Below are positions 17,184 through 26,267 of a stretch of 64,000 bases of DNA, in pieces. A program made the position numbers and the translations under genes. Positions within the stretch are counted from its first letter, which is position 1. Each line of letters starts with the position of its first letter. The stretch spans positions 3,410,001-3,474,000 of the forward strand of contig NZ_AP017898.1 in assembly GCF_003609835.1 (NCBI RefSeq), written 5' to 3'. This DNA is from Sphingopyxis sp. FD7 (GTDB lineage Bacteria > Pseudomonadota > Alphaproteobacteria > Sphingomonadales > Sphingomonadaceae). Below the pieces are notes generated by a model. The model had not been told where the DNA came from. It ran no database searches and saw only the letters and a program-made list of their open reading frames with translations.

Positions 17184-18485
17184 TCACGGCAATGGATGGG
17201 AGATCGCCTTGATCGCCTTCAGGCCCGTACCGAAGCGGGCAATGGCGACCCTGTTCTGTTCGAGCTCGGCGTAGGGCAGGTAGGAAATGTCGAGATCACC
17301 GATCCGGCTGAAAGCCGGGCGTCGGAGCTGAGCGCGGACATCGGCTTCTCGCGCATCGGGTGCAACCAGGAAAAGTGGCGTCGACAAATGAAGATTCTCG
17401 CTGCTCAGCGCGAGATCAAGCATGCGGACAATTCCGGAATAAATGGATGTCGAATGCTCGACTTCGAATGCCGCCGCGACCGTAGCCGTCGATTGCTCGA
17501 GCCATAAGATGTCGATCAGTCTTATGGCATCGCTTCCTTGAGCGGTTGCGATGGCATGCGGCAAGCTATCGAGGCATCGAGACCCGAGCGGTACACCCTC
17601 ATGAAGGCGCCCCCGGTCATTTGCCGCTACCCAGACGTCATATCCAAGTGCAAGGCCGAGGTCCCGAAGCCAGGATTGGACTTCGCTATGCGTCCGGTCG
17701 CTCTCTTTCTGATTTGCAAGCCCCTTATCGAACTTGTCGGACTGTGAGCGCGTTTCATTCAGCAAGGCCATCCAATCGCGAGCATTTTCGCTCGAACCGC
17801 TGAGCGGTGGGGCTGGAAACCGTCCCGATCCGATATCGAACAGCAGCCCTCCTATCGCGCCCAAATCGTTGGAGAGAAGATCCCGGTAGCAATCGTTGAG
17901 ATCCAGAATGCCCGCGCGCATCGCGAGAAAATGCTCCCAGCTGCCAAGCTTCACATTCGCACCCGTCAGCGCGTTGTAGCCCTTTACGATTGCCGTATTG
18001 AACGGAGGCACAAGGGTGGGATGCAGAAAATAGAGAATGTTGGCTACCGCAGGACCCAACCCCTTGATCTTCTGTCTGTCGATTGCGAGGATCCCGGCGA
18101 CGACCTCCTCGGCGGTATCGCAACAGGAGCAATGGTGAAGAAGTCTGCCAAAAGCTCGTTGATTGTCGGCGTTCTCGTAGATGTCCGGGATTCGGAGTTT
18201 GGGCTTCCACAAGAAAGCATGATCCGCACCTTTGAAAATCTGTCGTTGCTCGGCGATTGAATGAACAATGATCTCCAATGACGAGCCCCGATATGCCGCT
18301 CCGAAGGTGCCGGCCTCAATTTCGGCGACGACCTGCGAGATTCCTCTTCTGATCGACCGAAAATTCTTCAGTCGTTCCTCCCACAGGAACCAGCTTTGAT
18401 AGGTCGAGCCGGAATCGCCGCGCCAGCGCTCGATCAGTTCGCGAACAAGATCGCGCTTCATGTTTATAGCCCCCGCTTGATCCAT
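17184..18485 (-). CDS. putative restriction-type nuclease: HhH-like N-terminus plus ExE variant of PD-(D/E)XK
   Basis: 433 residues from the ATG at 18485; the ATG at 18461 (MKRDLVREL) is an alternative. Around residues 140-165, KGLGPAVANILYFLHP looks like a helix-hairpin-helix DNA-contact segment. The C-terminal part has Asp in RLIDILWLE followed by AAFEVEHSTSIYSG and MLDLAL, then LFLVAPDARE. In PD-(D/E)XK enzymes the usual E-x-K may be replaced by E-x-E (as in BamHI); AFEVEHS fits that variant. No methyltransferase is adjacent. Its neighbours are a TonB receptor and the metal block. A DNA-cleaving role is inference; specificity unknown. Confidence 0.68.
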   Translation of the reverse strand: MDQAGAINMKRDLVRELIERWRGDSGSTYQSWFLWEERLKNFRSIRRGISQVVAEIEAGTFGAAYRGSSLEIIVHSIAEQRQIFKGADHAFLWKPKLRIPDIYENADNQRAFGRLLHHCSCCDTAEEVVAGILAIDRQKIKGLGPAVANILYFLHPTLVPPFNTAIVKGYNALTGANVKLGSWEHFLAMRAGILDLNDCYRDLLSNDLGAIGGLLFDIGSGRFPAPPLSGSSENARDWMALLNETRSQSDKFDKGLANQKESDRTHSEVQSWLRDLGLALGYDVWVAANDRGRLHEGVPLGSRCLDSLPHAIATAQGSDAIRLIDILWLEQSTATVAAAFEVEHSTSIYSGIVRMLDLALSSENLHLSTPLFLVAPDAREADVRAQLRRPAFSRIGDLDISYLPYAELEQNRVAIARFGTGLKAIKAISHPLP

Positions 18486-18560
18486 TCCGAATTGCTGTTT
18501 TCCACCTGCGGCTTGCCGGCCAAGACAGTTCGCTCGATCCGGCCCTTAGCGAAAGGCGAA

Positions 18561-18600
18561 ACCTTCCGTCCCACCGGCAAGGTGGGCGGGAATGGAAGGT
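18561..18600. repeat. nested inverted repeat between nuclease-like gene and cytochrome
   Basis: ACCTTCC (18561-18567) pairs with GGAAGGT (18594-18600), and inside it CCCACC (18570-18575) pairs with GGTGGG (18581-18586). It lies just past the 3' end of the cytochrome gene (minus strand) and before the nuclease-like gene, so it may act as a terminator or an operator. Confidence 0.55.
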
Positions 18601-18646
18601 CGAAACGAGCCCGTTCACGCCCGGCGCTGCATAATTGTCGACGACC

Positions 18647-19276
18647 TCAGTGCCCTGCGTGTTCGCCCGCTCCGCTTGGTTTCTGACTCGCGCCTTCCGC
18701 CTCTGTCATGCCCTTCATCATCGCGTCATGGTCCATTGGCGCATTCTGCGTAATAGCCTGATATTGTGCCGGCGACAGGCCAGGGAGTTTTCGGACAAAC
18801 GCGACCATATCCCAGATGAGACGATCATCATGCGTTTTCCCCCAGGCCGGCATGGCGGTCATCTTGATGCCATGCTTGATGATCCAGAATTGCTCCGCAG
18901 CCGAACGTTCCGAACCTTTGAACAAGACGGGCGCTTGCGGATACAGCCCTTGACTCATTTCGGTCTTTTCCATCCCGGGCGCGAGATGGCAGCCGCTGCA
19001 CATCTCGGTATAGAGACCTGCGCCCGACGCGATCCGCGCCGGAGCCGCCAAATCTGCCGGCACCGCGATCGATCCGGATCGCGCTGCGATGGACTTCTCC
19101 CTGAATGTTTCGATGACGCTGTAAGTCAGCCGGTTATGGGGGGCATCGGCCGCTATATTATATAGGCCGAGATAGACGGTGATCGCACCCGCGCCCGCTA
19201 TCAGGGCAACCGCCAGCAGCGTGAACGTCACGCTCGGCATATGCTTTCGGAAATCGAAAGTTCGAAATCGCTCCAT
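18647..19276 (-). CDS. membrane-anchored c-type cytochrome
   Basis: 209 residues. One N-terminal membrane helix (VTFTLLAVALIAGAGAITVYL, ~16-36), then a periplasmic cytochrome c domain with haem motif CSGCH (~93-97) and Met ligand in TAMPAWG. The C-terminus is His/Met-rich (MDHDAMMKGM, GEHAGH), a feature of copper-handling proteins. GGGAG precedes the ATG, which shares one base with the stop of a 46-codon ORF (TAATG). It passes electrons in the periplasm; the position in the copper block suggests a link to copper oxidation or detoxification. Confidence 0.88.
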   Translation of the reverse strand: MERFRTFDFRKHMPSVTFTLLAVALIAGAGAITVYLGLYNIAADAPHNRLTYSVIETFREKSIAARSGSIAVPADLAAPARIASGAGLYTEMCSGCHLAPGMEKTEMSQGLYPQAPVLFKGSERSAAEQFWIIKHGIKMTAMPAWGKTHDDRLIWDMVAFVRKLPGLSPAQYQAITQNAPMDHDAMMKGMTEAEGASQKPSGAGEHAGH

Positions 19277-19416
19277 TATCTATCTCCCGCATAACAGGCC
19301 TTGAGCTTTGCAGCCGAACGCAATGCGGCGGCTGTGCAACAGATGATACGCACCCCAACAGCTTTGCCCTTGTCACAGACGAGGCAGGCGTTTCCGTACT
19401 TGCCGCGACGAGCCAT
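19276..19416 (-). CDS. possible small Cys-rich protein upstream of the cytochrome
   Basis: 46 codons, MARRGKYGNACLVCDKGKAV then VRIICCTAAALRSA and KLKACYAGDR. Five cysteines, including CLVC and CC, suggest metal binding. Its stop overlaps the cytochrome start by one base (TAATG), which would allow coupling, but no ribosome site precedes its ATG. It fills most of a 228-bp space between two genes on the same strand. Could be chance. Confidence 0.35.
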   Translation of the reverse strand: MARRGKYGNACLVCDKGKAVGVRIICCTAAALRSAAKLKACYAGDR

Positions 19417-19504
19417 TTCAGGGTGCCCACACCCGCTCGGGCTCATGCGTCCTGCTAGGTGTGGGTTCGGAGAGATCGTGAGGACTAGCCCCTTTTTTGC
19501 CCGC

Positions 19505-19981
19505 TCAGATGCCACCCGCCGGCCGCACCTTCGGCTTGCGTGAGGAGCTGTGGAGATTGAAGATCTGCCACTTTCCGTTGTCCTGTTTGAGGACACTCGT
19601 AGCGACGCCATCCCGTTCGATGGTCTCGCCGCTCGCGAGCACAATCGAGAAGCTGTAGGTCTCGGTTGCGATCGCGATATTTCCTTCGCCGCGAACCGAA
19701 ATCTTGTAATTGCGGAAGGTGAAGGATTTGAATTCCTTGAGTTCGGGACCCATGTGATGGTCGCGATAGTGGGCGAAGTTCCCTTCAACGCCGCCGGACT
19801 CGAATATCTGGGCGTCTGGCGAAAAGAGGGCCTCGACGCCGGTCAGGTCCAGTTTCTCCATCGCCGATTTATACTGCGCGAGCGCTGCCGCCGCGCCCTG
19901 ATAATCCGCAGGCTCGGTCGCCTGAGCCGGGACGGCCACCAGCATGGCCAATGCGATTGCTGTAATCGTCAGTCGTCTCAT
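19505..19981 (-). CDS. periplasmic SnoaL/NTF2-like protein
   Basis: 158 residues with a signal peptide (LTITAIALAMLVAVPAQA, cleavage ~22). The mature part has the NTF2-like pattern: a long first helix (YQGAAAALAQYKSAMEKLD), LFSPDAQIFESGG, HYRDHHMGPELKEF, then strands ending VLKQDNGKWQIFNLHSSSR. Such cone-shaped folds serve as ligand-binding or enzyme domains; in metal loci the family is often found as an exported accessory protein. His-rich HYRDHHMGP could bind metal. Same strand as the P-type ATPase upstream, 50 bp away, so probably in its operon. Confidence 0.82.
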   Translation of the reverse strand: MRRLTITAIALAMLVAVPAQATEPADYQGAAAALAQYKSAMEKLDLTGVEALFSPDAQIFESGGVEGNFAHYRDHHMGPELKEFKSFTFRNYKISVRGEGNIAIATETYSFSIVLASGETIERDGVATSVLKQDNGKWQIFNLHSSSRKPKVRPAGGI

Positions 19982-20033
19982 ATCATTTCCCCTTGTTGTG
20001 CCGACACTTCACGAGTGCCTCCGGTGGTTTCGA

Positions 20034-22355
20034 TCAGATTCTGGCAAAGCGCAGCCGCAAAGAATTGGCGATGACGCTGACGGACGAGAGTGCCATTGCA
20101 GCGGCGGCAATGACCGGCGAGAGCAATAGTCCGAAAATCGGATAGAGCACGCCCGCAGCGACGGGAATCCCGGCGACATTATAGGCGAAAGCGAAGAAGA
20201 GATTCTGACGGATGTTCGCCATCGTCGCATGGCTGAGATGCCGCGCCCGCACGATGCCCAGAAGGTCGCCGCGCAGTAGCGTCACACCCGCGCTTTCGAT
20301 GGCGACATCGGTTCCCGAACCCATCGCGATGCCGACGTCGGCGGCGGCGAGCGCGGGGGCGTCGTTTACCCCGTCGCCGGCCATGGCGACGATCCGGCCC
20401 TCTTCGCGCAGCCGCTGCACGACCGCACTCTTCTGGTCGGGGAGGACATCGGCCTCGACGTCGTCGATGCCGAGGCGCCGCGCGATCGCCTCGGCGGTGA
20501 CGCGATTGTCGCCGGTTAGCATGATGACCTTGATTCCGGCTTCGCGCAGCGCCGCGAGTGCGTCGCCCGTCGTCTCCTTGACCGGATCGGCGATGGCGAT
20601 GACGCCGGCCGCCTTGCCGCTGACCGCGATGTAGATCGCCGTTGCACCGTCTGTACGAAGCCGGTCAGCCGCCTCGGCGAGTGCGCCCAGATCGACGTCA
20701 TATTCTTCGAGAAAGTTCGCATTGCCGAGGACGATCGCCTTGTCGTCGACGACCCCGACGATGCCCTTGCCGACCGGCTGGTCGACTCCCGATGGCTCGA
20801 CGAGCGCGAGGGCGCGGTCTTCCGCCGCTTTGACGATTGCGGCGGCCAATGGATGTTCGCTGCTGCGCTCAAGGCTCGCGGCAATCCGGAGGAGGTCGTT
20901 TTCCTCGAACCCTTCGGCGACTTCGATGGCGACGACCGAGGGTCTGCCTTCTGTCAGCGTCCCGGTCTTATCGACGACGAGCGTGTCGACCTTCTCCATC
21001 CGCTCAAGCGCCTCGGCATTTTTGATCAGCACGCCAACTTCGGCGCCGCGCCCCACGCCGACCATGATGGACATTGGCGTCGCGAGGCCGAGCGCGCAGG
21101 GACAGGCGATGATGAGCACCGAGACGGCGGCGATAAGGCCATAGGCCATGGCGGGCACGGGGCCCAGAAGCGACCAGACAACGAAAGCGGCAATGGCGAC
21201 GACGATGACGCCGGGCACGAACCAGCCCGAAACGGCATCGGCGAGACGCTGGATCGGCGCGCGGCTGCGCTGCGCATCGGCGACCATCTGTACGATTCGC
21301 GCGAGCATCGTGTCGCGCCCGACCTTCTCGCTGCGCATGAGCAGGCCGCCCGTTTGATTGATCGTTCCGCCGACCAGCGCCGCCCCGGCCGCCTTGGTCA
21401 CCGGCATCGATTCGCCCGTGACCATCGATTCGTCGACCGTGCCGCGGCCTTCTACGACGATGCCATCGACGGGGACTTTTTCGCCCGGACGGATGCGTAG
21501 CATGTCACCGACCGCGACGTCCTCGAGCGCGACCTCCTCGTCGCTTCCATCGCTGCGGACGCGCCGGGCGAGCTTCGGTGTGAGGTCAAGGAGCGCGCGG
21601 ATCGCGCCGCTCGTCGTTTCGCGGGCCCTGAGTTCGAGCACCTGCCCGAGTAGCACCAGCACCGTGATGACCGCCGCCGCCTCGAAATAGACCGCGACCG
21701 AGCCATCATCGGCGCGGAACGCAGCCGGAAAGATTTGGGGGACGATCGCCGCGATCATGCTGTAGCCCCACGCGACCCCGGTCCCCATCGCGATGAGGGT
21801 GAACATGTTGAGGCTTTTGTTGCGGATTGAGAGCCACGCGCGCTCGAAGAAGGGCCAGCCCGCCCATAGAACGACGGGAGTCGCGAGCAACATCTGGGTC
21901 CAGTTGTTCGTCTGGCGACCGACAAATTGATGAAGGCCTGTCAGATGGCCGCCCATTTCGAGCGCAACCACCGGGAGTGCGAGAAGGAGCCCGATCCAGA
22001 AGCGCCGCCGCATATCGCGATATTCTTCGCTGGGGCCGCCCGATGCTGTCGGCATGACGGGCTCGAGTGCCATGCCGCAGATCGGGCAGCTTCCGGGGCC
22101 GGCGCGCTGGATCTCGGGATGCATCGGGCAGGTCCAGATGGCGCCTTCGGGTGCATCGGCTGCGGCCGGCTCGCGTTTTGCGGCATAAAGATCGGGATCG
22201 GCCTCGAATTTGGCGAGGCAGCCTGCGCTGCAGAAATAGTGATGCTTGCCGCTATGCGTCGCGATATGAGGTGTGGTGGCCGGATCGACCATCATGCCGC
22301 AGACCGGATCAGTCGTGCTCCCGCTGCCTTTTTCTGCGCCCTGATGATCGTGCAT
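20034..22355 (-). CDS. heavy-metal (copper) P1B-type ATPase with YHS and heavy-metal-binding domains
   Basis: 773 residues from the ATG at 22355 ([10 protein letters not shown]), with GGGAG upstream; a longer frame to 22481 has no support. Order: YHS domain with [10 protein letters not shown] and [10 protein letters not shown] (~17-55), a CPMHPEI...[10 protein letters not shown] metal-binding ribbon (~75-100), then eight membrane helices. TGES actuator motif, CPC ion site in [13 protein letters not shown], phosphorylation site DKTGTLT, SEHP loop, and [10 protein letters not shown] hinge are all present. It pumps Cu(I) or a related soft metal out of the cytoplasm using ATP. No classical GMTCxxC domain, as usual for this subfamily. 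Part of the minus-strand copper operon. Confidence 0.95.
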   Translation of the reverse strand: MHDHQGAEKGSGSTTDPVCGMMVDPATTPHIATHSGKHHYFCSAGCLAKFEADPDLYAAKREPAAADAPEGAIWTCPMHPEIQRAGPGSCPICGMALEPVMPTASGGPSEEYRDMRRRFWIGLLLALPVVALEMGGHLTGLHQFVGRQTNNWTQMLLATPVVLWAGWPFFERAWLSIRNKSLNMFTLIAMGTGVAWGYSMIAAIVPQIFPAAFRADDGSVAVYFEAAAVITVLVLLGQVLELRARETTSGAIRALLDLTPKLARRVRSDGSDEEVALEDVAVGDMLRIRPGEKVPVDGIVVEGRGTVDESMVTGESMPVTKAAGAALVGGTINQTGGLLMRSEKVGRDTMLARIVQMVADAQRSRAPIQRLADAVSGWFVPGVIVVAIAAFVVWSLLGPVPAMAYGLIAAVSVLIIACPCALGLATPMSIMVGVGRGAEVGVLIKNAEALERMEKVDTLVVDKTGTLTEGRPSVVAIEVAEGFEENDLLRIAASLERSSEHPLAAAIVKAAEDRALALVEPSGVDQPVGKGIVGVVDDKAIVLGNANFLEEYDVDLGALAEAADRLRTDGATAIYIAVSGKAAGVIAIADPVKETTGDALAALREAGIKVIMLTGDNRVTAEAIARRLGIDDVEADVLPDQKSAVVQRLREEGRIVAMAGDGVNDAPALAAADVGIAMGSGTDVAIESAGVTLLRGDLLGIVRARHLSHATMANIRQNLFFAFAYNVAGIPVAAGVLYPIFGLLLSPVIAAAAMALSSVSVIANSLRLRFARI

Positions 22356-22521
22356 CGCCGCCGCTCCCGTATGTGTCGGATGCCCGCCTCGCGGCGGGGC
22401 GGTCCAAACGCCACCGGTCGAGTTCGCCGTTGGCGTCGTTCCTGGCGGTTCCAGAATGGAGCCGCTTCTATCGATACGCAAGAAGAGCGGTTATCCCTTG
22501 GATTTTCTTTGCCCCGTGCCG

Positions 22522-23199
22522 TCAGGTCCCGGGCTTTCGGGCCTCGATGATCCCGATCGCACCGGTTGGCGTGCGGAACGTCTCAAGCTCGCGAACATCG
22601 CAAAAGCCTGCCTCTCTCATCAGCACCGGGAGCAATCCATCGGCGTTGGGCTGGGTGTCCTGGACGCCGTCGAGCTGCTGGATCGTGAGGCGGAACAACA
22701 ACCGCATGAGGCGGCTGCGCTGTTCCCCATAGTCGGCAACATAGAGTTTGCCGCCCGGCGCGAGCACCTGCCGGGCCTCGCGTAGCAGACGTGCCTTTTC
22801 CTCAAGCCCGACCTGATGAAGGACGAGGCAGATCGCAATCTTGGCAGGCGGGGGCCAGTCATCGATCGCCGAAGCCGCGAAAAAGCCAACTCGAAACTCC
22901 GGCGGTGGAACAATCTGCGCGGTCTTCGTTCGGGCAATTCGCGTCGCTGCCTCGTCGGGGTCGAAACCAAGATAGCGGACGTCCCGGCTATGGCGAGCGA
23001 TCGCCAGCGCAAGATTTCCCGTACCCGAGCCGATATCGAGAATGACGTCACCCTCGCCGAGCGCCATATGGCGAACGAGACGGTCGCGCCACACGCGCTC
23101 GCGCGTTGTCACCGCGACGCCGAAATCATAAAAGGGCGTCAGGAAGTGATATCCTGCCGCTGGCGTGTAGGATCTTGCTACGGGTTTCGGGTCGGGCAT
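22522..23199 (-). CDS. class I SAM-dependent methyltransferase
   Basis: 225 residues from the ATG at 23199, fixed by AAAGGAGA 7 nt upstream. Rossmann-type motif I VILDIGSGTGNLALA (~50), motif II acidic LGFDPDEAA, and later LREARQVLAPGGKLYVADYG, as in UbiE/ArsM-like small-molecule methyltransferases. The N-terminus (GYHFLTPFYDFGVAVTTRE) is of the UbiE-like type. Substrate unknown. It lies between the ATPase and the AraC gene on the same strand, 166 bp upstream of the ATPase start, and may be part of the metal locus. Confidence 0.85.
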   Translation of the reverse strand: MPDPKPVARSYTPAAGYHFLTPFYDFGVAVTTRERVWRDRLVRHMALGEGDVILDIGSGTGNLALAIARHSRDVRYLGFDPDEAATRIARTKTAQIVPPPEFRVGFFAASAIDDWPPPAKIAICLVLHQVGLEEKARLLREARQVLAPGGKLYVADYGEQRSRLMRLLFRLTIQQLDGVQDTQPNADGLLPVLMREAGFCDVRELETFRTPTGAIGIIEARKPGT

Positions 23200-23336
23200 G
23201 GCCGTCTCCTTTCGACGCTTTGGCTTGCCGCCGGATTGCGGCCGCAATCGCCGGTCTCGACGAGACGCTTAAGGGCAAACAGGCGCGGCAGTCTTGAATG
23301 TTTCGCCGGGGCGACGCGGTGCGAGGCGCATCCGGC

Positions 23337-24026
23337 TCAGGGCACGATTTCGAACGCGAAGGCACTAAGGCCGGCCGAAGGCGTCACGCCTAGCCATTGA
23401 GCGCAGCGGCGCGTGAAGTGCGATTGATCGGCGAAGCCTCCCGCCGCCGCGGCGTCGGCAAGACCTCCGCCGCCGACCAGCGTCCGCACGGCGCGTTGAA
23501 GCTGGAGCCATTGCAGCAATTTGGCCGGAGGCACGCCGAAGTCGCGGCTGACGATTTCGCGGAGGCGCGAGGGCGAAAGGCAGGCGACGTCGGCCAAGGC
23601 GCGCGCGGTCGACAAATCGTCAGGGGCCGCGAGCACTTCGGACAGGCGGGCATCCACCGGACGCGCCTGCGAGCGGTCGAGATAGTCGGACGCCCAGCGC
23701 TTCGCGTCCGCGCCGCTTGCGATGTCACCTAGTCCGGCTGTCTCTATCGGCGTCAACAGGACAGGCGCCGATCCGGCGGACAGCCGGGTGCCGGCACGAA
23801 AAAGCGGGTCGAGATAAAATGACCGCACGAGGGCGCCCGGCGGCCCGAGGCGGTGCCGGACATGCGACGCTATCGCAATGGCGTGTCCGGCGGGAACTAT
23901 CAGGTCGGCATCACCGGAAATTTCGAGGTCGCGTTCGATGGCGAGGCTGATCTGGTGCGCCACATGGTTATGGGGACGGCTGCTCCCGATGCGCGCGTCA
24001 ATGAGCGCCCAGCCGGTCCCGAGCAT
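23337..24026 (-). CDS. AraC family transcriptional regulator
   Basis: 229 residues from the ATG at 24026 (MLGTGWALIDARIG); the much longer open frame upstream overlaps copD out of phase and is not used. An N-terminal cupin-like ligand pocket (SSRPHNHVAHQISLAIE, VPAGHAIAIASHVRH) is followed by two helix-turn-helix units, ADVACLSPSRLREIVSRDFG and DAAAAGGFADQSHFTRRCAQ, and ends GVTPSAGL. It follows copD by 32 bp in the same direction, so it is probably co-transcribed with copCD and regulates locally. The inducer is unknown. Confidence 0.85.
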   Translation of the reverse strand: MLGTGWALIDARIGSSRPHNHVAHQISLAIERDLEISGDADLIVPAGHAIAIASHVRHRLGPPGALVRSFYLDPLFRAGTRLSAGSAPVLLTPIETAGLGDIASGADAKRWASDYLDRSQARPVDARLSEVLAAPDDLSTARALADVACLSPSRLREIVSRDFGVPPAKLLQWLQLQRAVRTLVGGGGLADAAAAGGFADQSHFTRRCAQWLGVTPSAGLSAFAFEIVP

Positions 24027-24058
24027 GATCGAACCCGACCAAGAGGCGGTGCTTGGGG

Positions 24059-25027
24059 TCAAACCGGATCGGCGGTGACGAAGGGTTCGAGCGTACCGAA
24101 CCAGGCAACCAGCGCGAGTATGGCGAGCGCGGCCGACGCTTCGATGATGAGGCTTCTGCGCATGGCTGCAATCGCGAGGTCGGGGTCGGCGTCGACATTG
24201 TCGGTATCGGTCCCCGGGACGGCGGCCGCGAGCGCCGGGGTCAGCCGCCAGCGGTTCGCCGCCGCGAGCGCCAGCATCAGTCCGAACAGCGCAAGCTTGG
24301 CGAGAAGCAATTGTCCATAGGGCGAGCCGAGGGAACGGCCGAGATTCTCGGCGCCGACGATCATCTGGCTGTTGACGAGGCCGGTGGCGGCGATGACGAG
24401 GACGCAGATCGTACCGACGCGCGAGAATTGATCGAGGCTCCGCGCCGCAATTTGGAGTCCGCCCGGCCATTCGCGGACACGACGTGGTGAGATCAGGATC
24501 AGGAAGGCGCCGATCGCGCCGATCCAGACCGCCGCTGCAATCAGGTGCAAGATGTCGCTGATCCGGTGCACGGTGCCTGCGGCGCCTTCGGTCGCGCCGG
24601 CGTGGCCGGACCAGACCAGACTCGCGACGGCCACCGAGCCCGCGGCCGCGAGTACGGCGGCCGAAGTTGTCGGCCAGCGGACCATCCAGATCGCGACTCC
24701 CAGCGCGAGCAGCAGCGCTGCGCTCCGGTAGACCCAGGCTGTGCCGACCTCGGTCTCGCGAACAAGGTCCCAAAAAGGCTGGAGTTCCAGGGAGAGGAGC
24801 CCCACACCCTGCATCGAAGCCGCGAGCACGCCCATCCCCAAGATGGAGAGAAGCAGTCCGGCGGCGCAGAGCCATCGCTCTGCGCGCCAGATCGAGGCCA
24901 TCATCGACTGCGGCGCAAGGCGTTCGCTCCGTGTCAGCGCAAAAAGCGGGAACGCAGCAAGGCCGGCGATGAGCATCAGGTCCGCATAAAGTGCGAACCT
25001 GATGCCGATCAGAACGGGGTCCCCCAC
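24059..25027 (-). CDS. copD: copper resistance protein CopD
   Basis: 322 residues, GTG start at 25027, 6 bp after the copC stop. Eight to nine membrane helices (LMLIAGLAAFPLFALTR, AALLLALGVAIWMV and others), with conserved His in VWSGHAGATEG and VHRISDILHLIAAAVWIGAI. CopD sits in the inner membrane and works with periplasmic CopC in copper uptake or handling. Length fits the family. Ends FVTADPV. Confidence 0.9.
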   Translation of the reverse strand: MGDPVLIGIRFALYADLMLIAGLAAFPLFALTRSERLAPQSMMASIWRAERWLCAAGLLLSILGMGVLAASMQGVGLLSLELQPFWDLVRETEVGTAWVYRSAALLLALGVAIWMVRWPTTSAAVLAAAGSVAVASLVWSGHAGATEGAAGTVHRISDILHLIAAAVWIGAIGAFLILISPRRVREWPGGLQIAARSLDQFSRVGTICVLVIAATGLVNSQMIVGAENLGRSLGSPYGQLLLAKLALFGLMLALAAANRWRLTPALAAAVPGTDTDNVDADPDLAIAAMRRSLIIEASAALAILALVAWFGTLEPFVTADPV

Positions 25028-25033
25028 CGTCTT

Positions 25034-25417
25034 TTACTTTACGGTGAAGCTGAATTCGCTGCCCATGCGGTGGGTATCAGCGCCCGCCGCCGACCATGTG
25101 ACCTTGTAGGTTCCGGCTGTCAGCGGCCGCTTGAGCATCAGCATCGCCGACTTGCCCTCTTTGCCCATCATCGACGAGTAAGGCACCTTCATCGGGGCAT
25201 GATTGGCCATGCCGGGCATGCCGGTCATGACCAGCTCGGTCTTGAGGGTCGAGGCGACGATCTTTTCGTTGAACTGAAGATTGACCGACGTGACCTTCGA
25301 AACGGTCGAATTGGCGGCGGGCGTCGAGCTGACGAGCTTGGTGTGCGCGCTTGCCGTGGCCGGCATGAGAAGCAGAGCGAAAGCCGCCGCTGCAGAGGGG
25401 AGAAGAGACTTGAACAT
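25034..25417 (-). CDS. copC: copper-binding periplasmic protein CopC
   Basis: 127 residues from the ATG at 25417, with GGAGG 7 nt upstream. Signal peptide cleaved at ASA-HTKLV, so the mature protein starts with the Cu(II)-ligating His. Beta-barrel CopC fold with LQFNEKI, a Met-rich loop (MTGMPGMANHAPMKV, MMGKEGKSAMLM) for Cu(I), and the second His in ADTHRMGS. It binds copper in the periplasm and hands it to CopD. Divergent from the sensor/sigma genes. Confidence 0.95.
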   Translation of the reverse strand: MFKSLLPSAAAAFALLLMPATASAHTKLVSSTPAANSTVSKVTSVNLQFNEKIVASTLKTELVMTGMPGMANHAPMKVPYSSMMGKEGKSAMLMLKRPLTAGTYKVTWSAAGADTHRMGSEFSFTVK

Positions 25418-25560
25418 GAACACCTCCAAATGCGTGTCTGTCCTGCTAATACGCAGGATATCGGCATGGCCCTCAAATATTCCGGAATAATATTCTGGTG
25501 TGAGGGGTGAGGCGCTTCGGCGCGTATGTACAATGATGGAAAGGTTTGAAGAGACGATCG
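25418..25560. promoter_or_regulatory. divergent control region between copC and the CnrYXH-like genes
   Basis: 143 bp serving both directions. It contains the perfect 12-bp palindrome TATTCCGGAATA at 25478-25489 within an AT-rich stretch. I cannot assign an ECF-sigma promoter with confidence. Confidence 0.5.
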
Positions 25561-25827
25561 ATGGATAAGGAGCTTCGCATTTTGAACAGGATCGATCTGC
25601 CCGCAGCGCTCGATGCGCTCGATGATCGCATCATGGGCGCATTGGCGATCCGCCGGCGCGAAGCGGTAGCGATGCGCCGCCTGATGGCGCTCGCGGCCTT
25701 TGTCTCGCTCGGCGGCGGTGTCTTTGCGGGGAGTGCGATTTCCCAGCCGGCGGTCGCGGCAAGCCCCCTGACCCCATTCGGCCCGCCTAGCGCATTGGTG
25801 CCTTCCACCTTGCTGGATGTACAGTAG
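25561..25827 (+). CDS. CnrY-like membrane anti-sigma factor
   Basis: 88 residues from the ATG at 25561; a TTG 15 nt upstream is too close to AAGG. Short cytoplasmic N-terminus rich in Leu/Ala/Asp (RIDLPAALDALDDRIMGALA) that could wrap a sigma factor, then one membrane helix (LMALAAFVSLGGGVFAGSA) and a short periplasmic tail. Sequence match to CnrY is weak. The call rests on size (CnrY is 95 residues), topology and position before a CnrX-like sensor and an ECF sigma gene. It would hold the sigma factor at the membrane until the sensor sees metal. Confidence 0.7.
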   Translation: MDKELRILNRIDLPAALDALDDRIMGALAIRRREAVAMRRLMALAAFVSLGGGVFAGSAISQPAVAASPLTPFGPPSALVPSTLLDVQ

Positions 25828-25829
25828 CG

Positions 25830-26267
25830 ATGCCGTCGCGCCGTCTTCTTCTCTTGGGGCTCATTGCCTTCGCCGCGGCGATTGCCGGCGTGTTCATCGG
25901 CCGTCTGGTAGCCGATGCGCCCAAAGCCAGCGAAACCGAACTTCATGCGCTTCTCCACGGCCAACTCGACCTGACCCCGGAGCAGGAAAAGAAACTCGAG
26001 CGGATCGAAGCCGACTTCGCCGGTCGCCGCCAGGCGCTCGAACTCGAGATGCGCGCCGCCAATGTCCGGCTCGCGCAGGCGATCGAAGCCGAGCATGGCT
26101 ATGGACCGCGCGTCACCGAGGCGATCGACGAGACGCATGAGGTGATGGGGACATTGCAGAAGGAAACGCTCCAGCATCTCTTCGCGATGCGCGGGGTTCT
26201 CAACCCCGATCAAGCGGAAATGTTCGACAAAAGCGTGGTCAAGGCGCTGACCGCCGATGCGCGGTGA
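25830..26267 (+). CDS. CnrX-like periplasmic heavy-metal sensor
   Basis: 145 residues, 2 nt after the previous stop. One N-terminal membrane anchor (LLLLGLIAFAAAIAGVFIG), then a helical periplasmic domain of the Spy/CpxP-like fold (LTPEQEKKLERIEADF). All five metal ligands of CnrX (His42, His46, Glu63, His119, Met123) are kept with identical spacing: here His39, His43, Glu60, His116 and Met120 (in LHALLHG, RIEADF and LQHLFAM). CnrX binds Ni(II)/Co(II) and then relieves CnrY. Finding this site within a copper locus suggests that the inducing metal may not be copper. Its end overlaps the sigma gene by 4 bp. Confidence 0.85.
   Translation: MPSRRLLLLGLIAFAAAIAGVFIGRLVADAPKASETELHALLHGQLDLTPEQEKKLERIEADFAGRRQALELEMRAANVRLAQAIEAEHGYGPRVTEAIDETHEVMGTLQKETLQHLFAMRGVLNPDQAEMFDKSVVKALTADAR

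Noticed and set aside
23337..24875. 512-residue reading of the AraC gene
   Set aside because: The N-terminal ~280 residues overlap copD in another frame; the regulator domain starts at the ATG at 24026.
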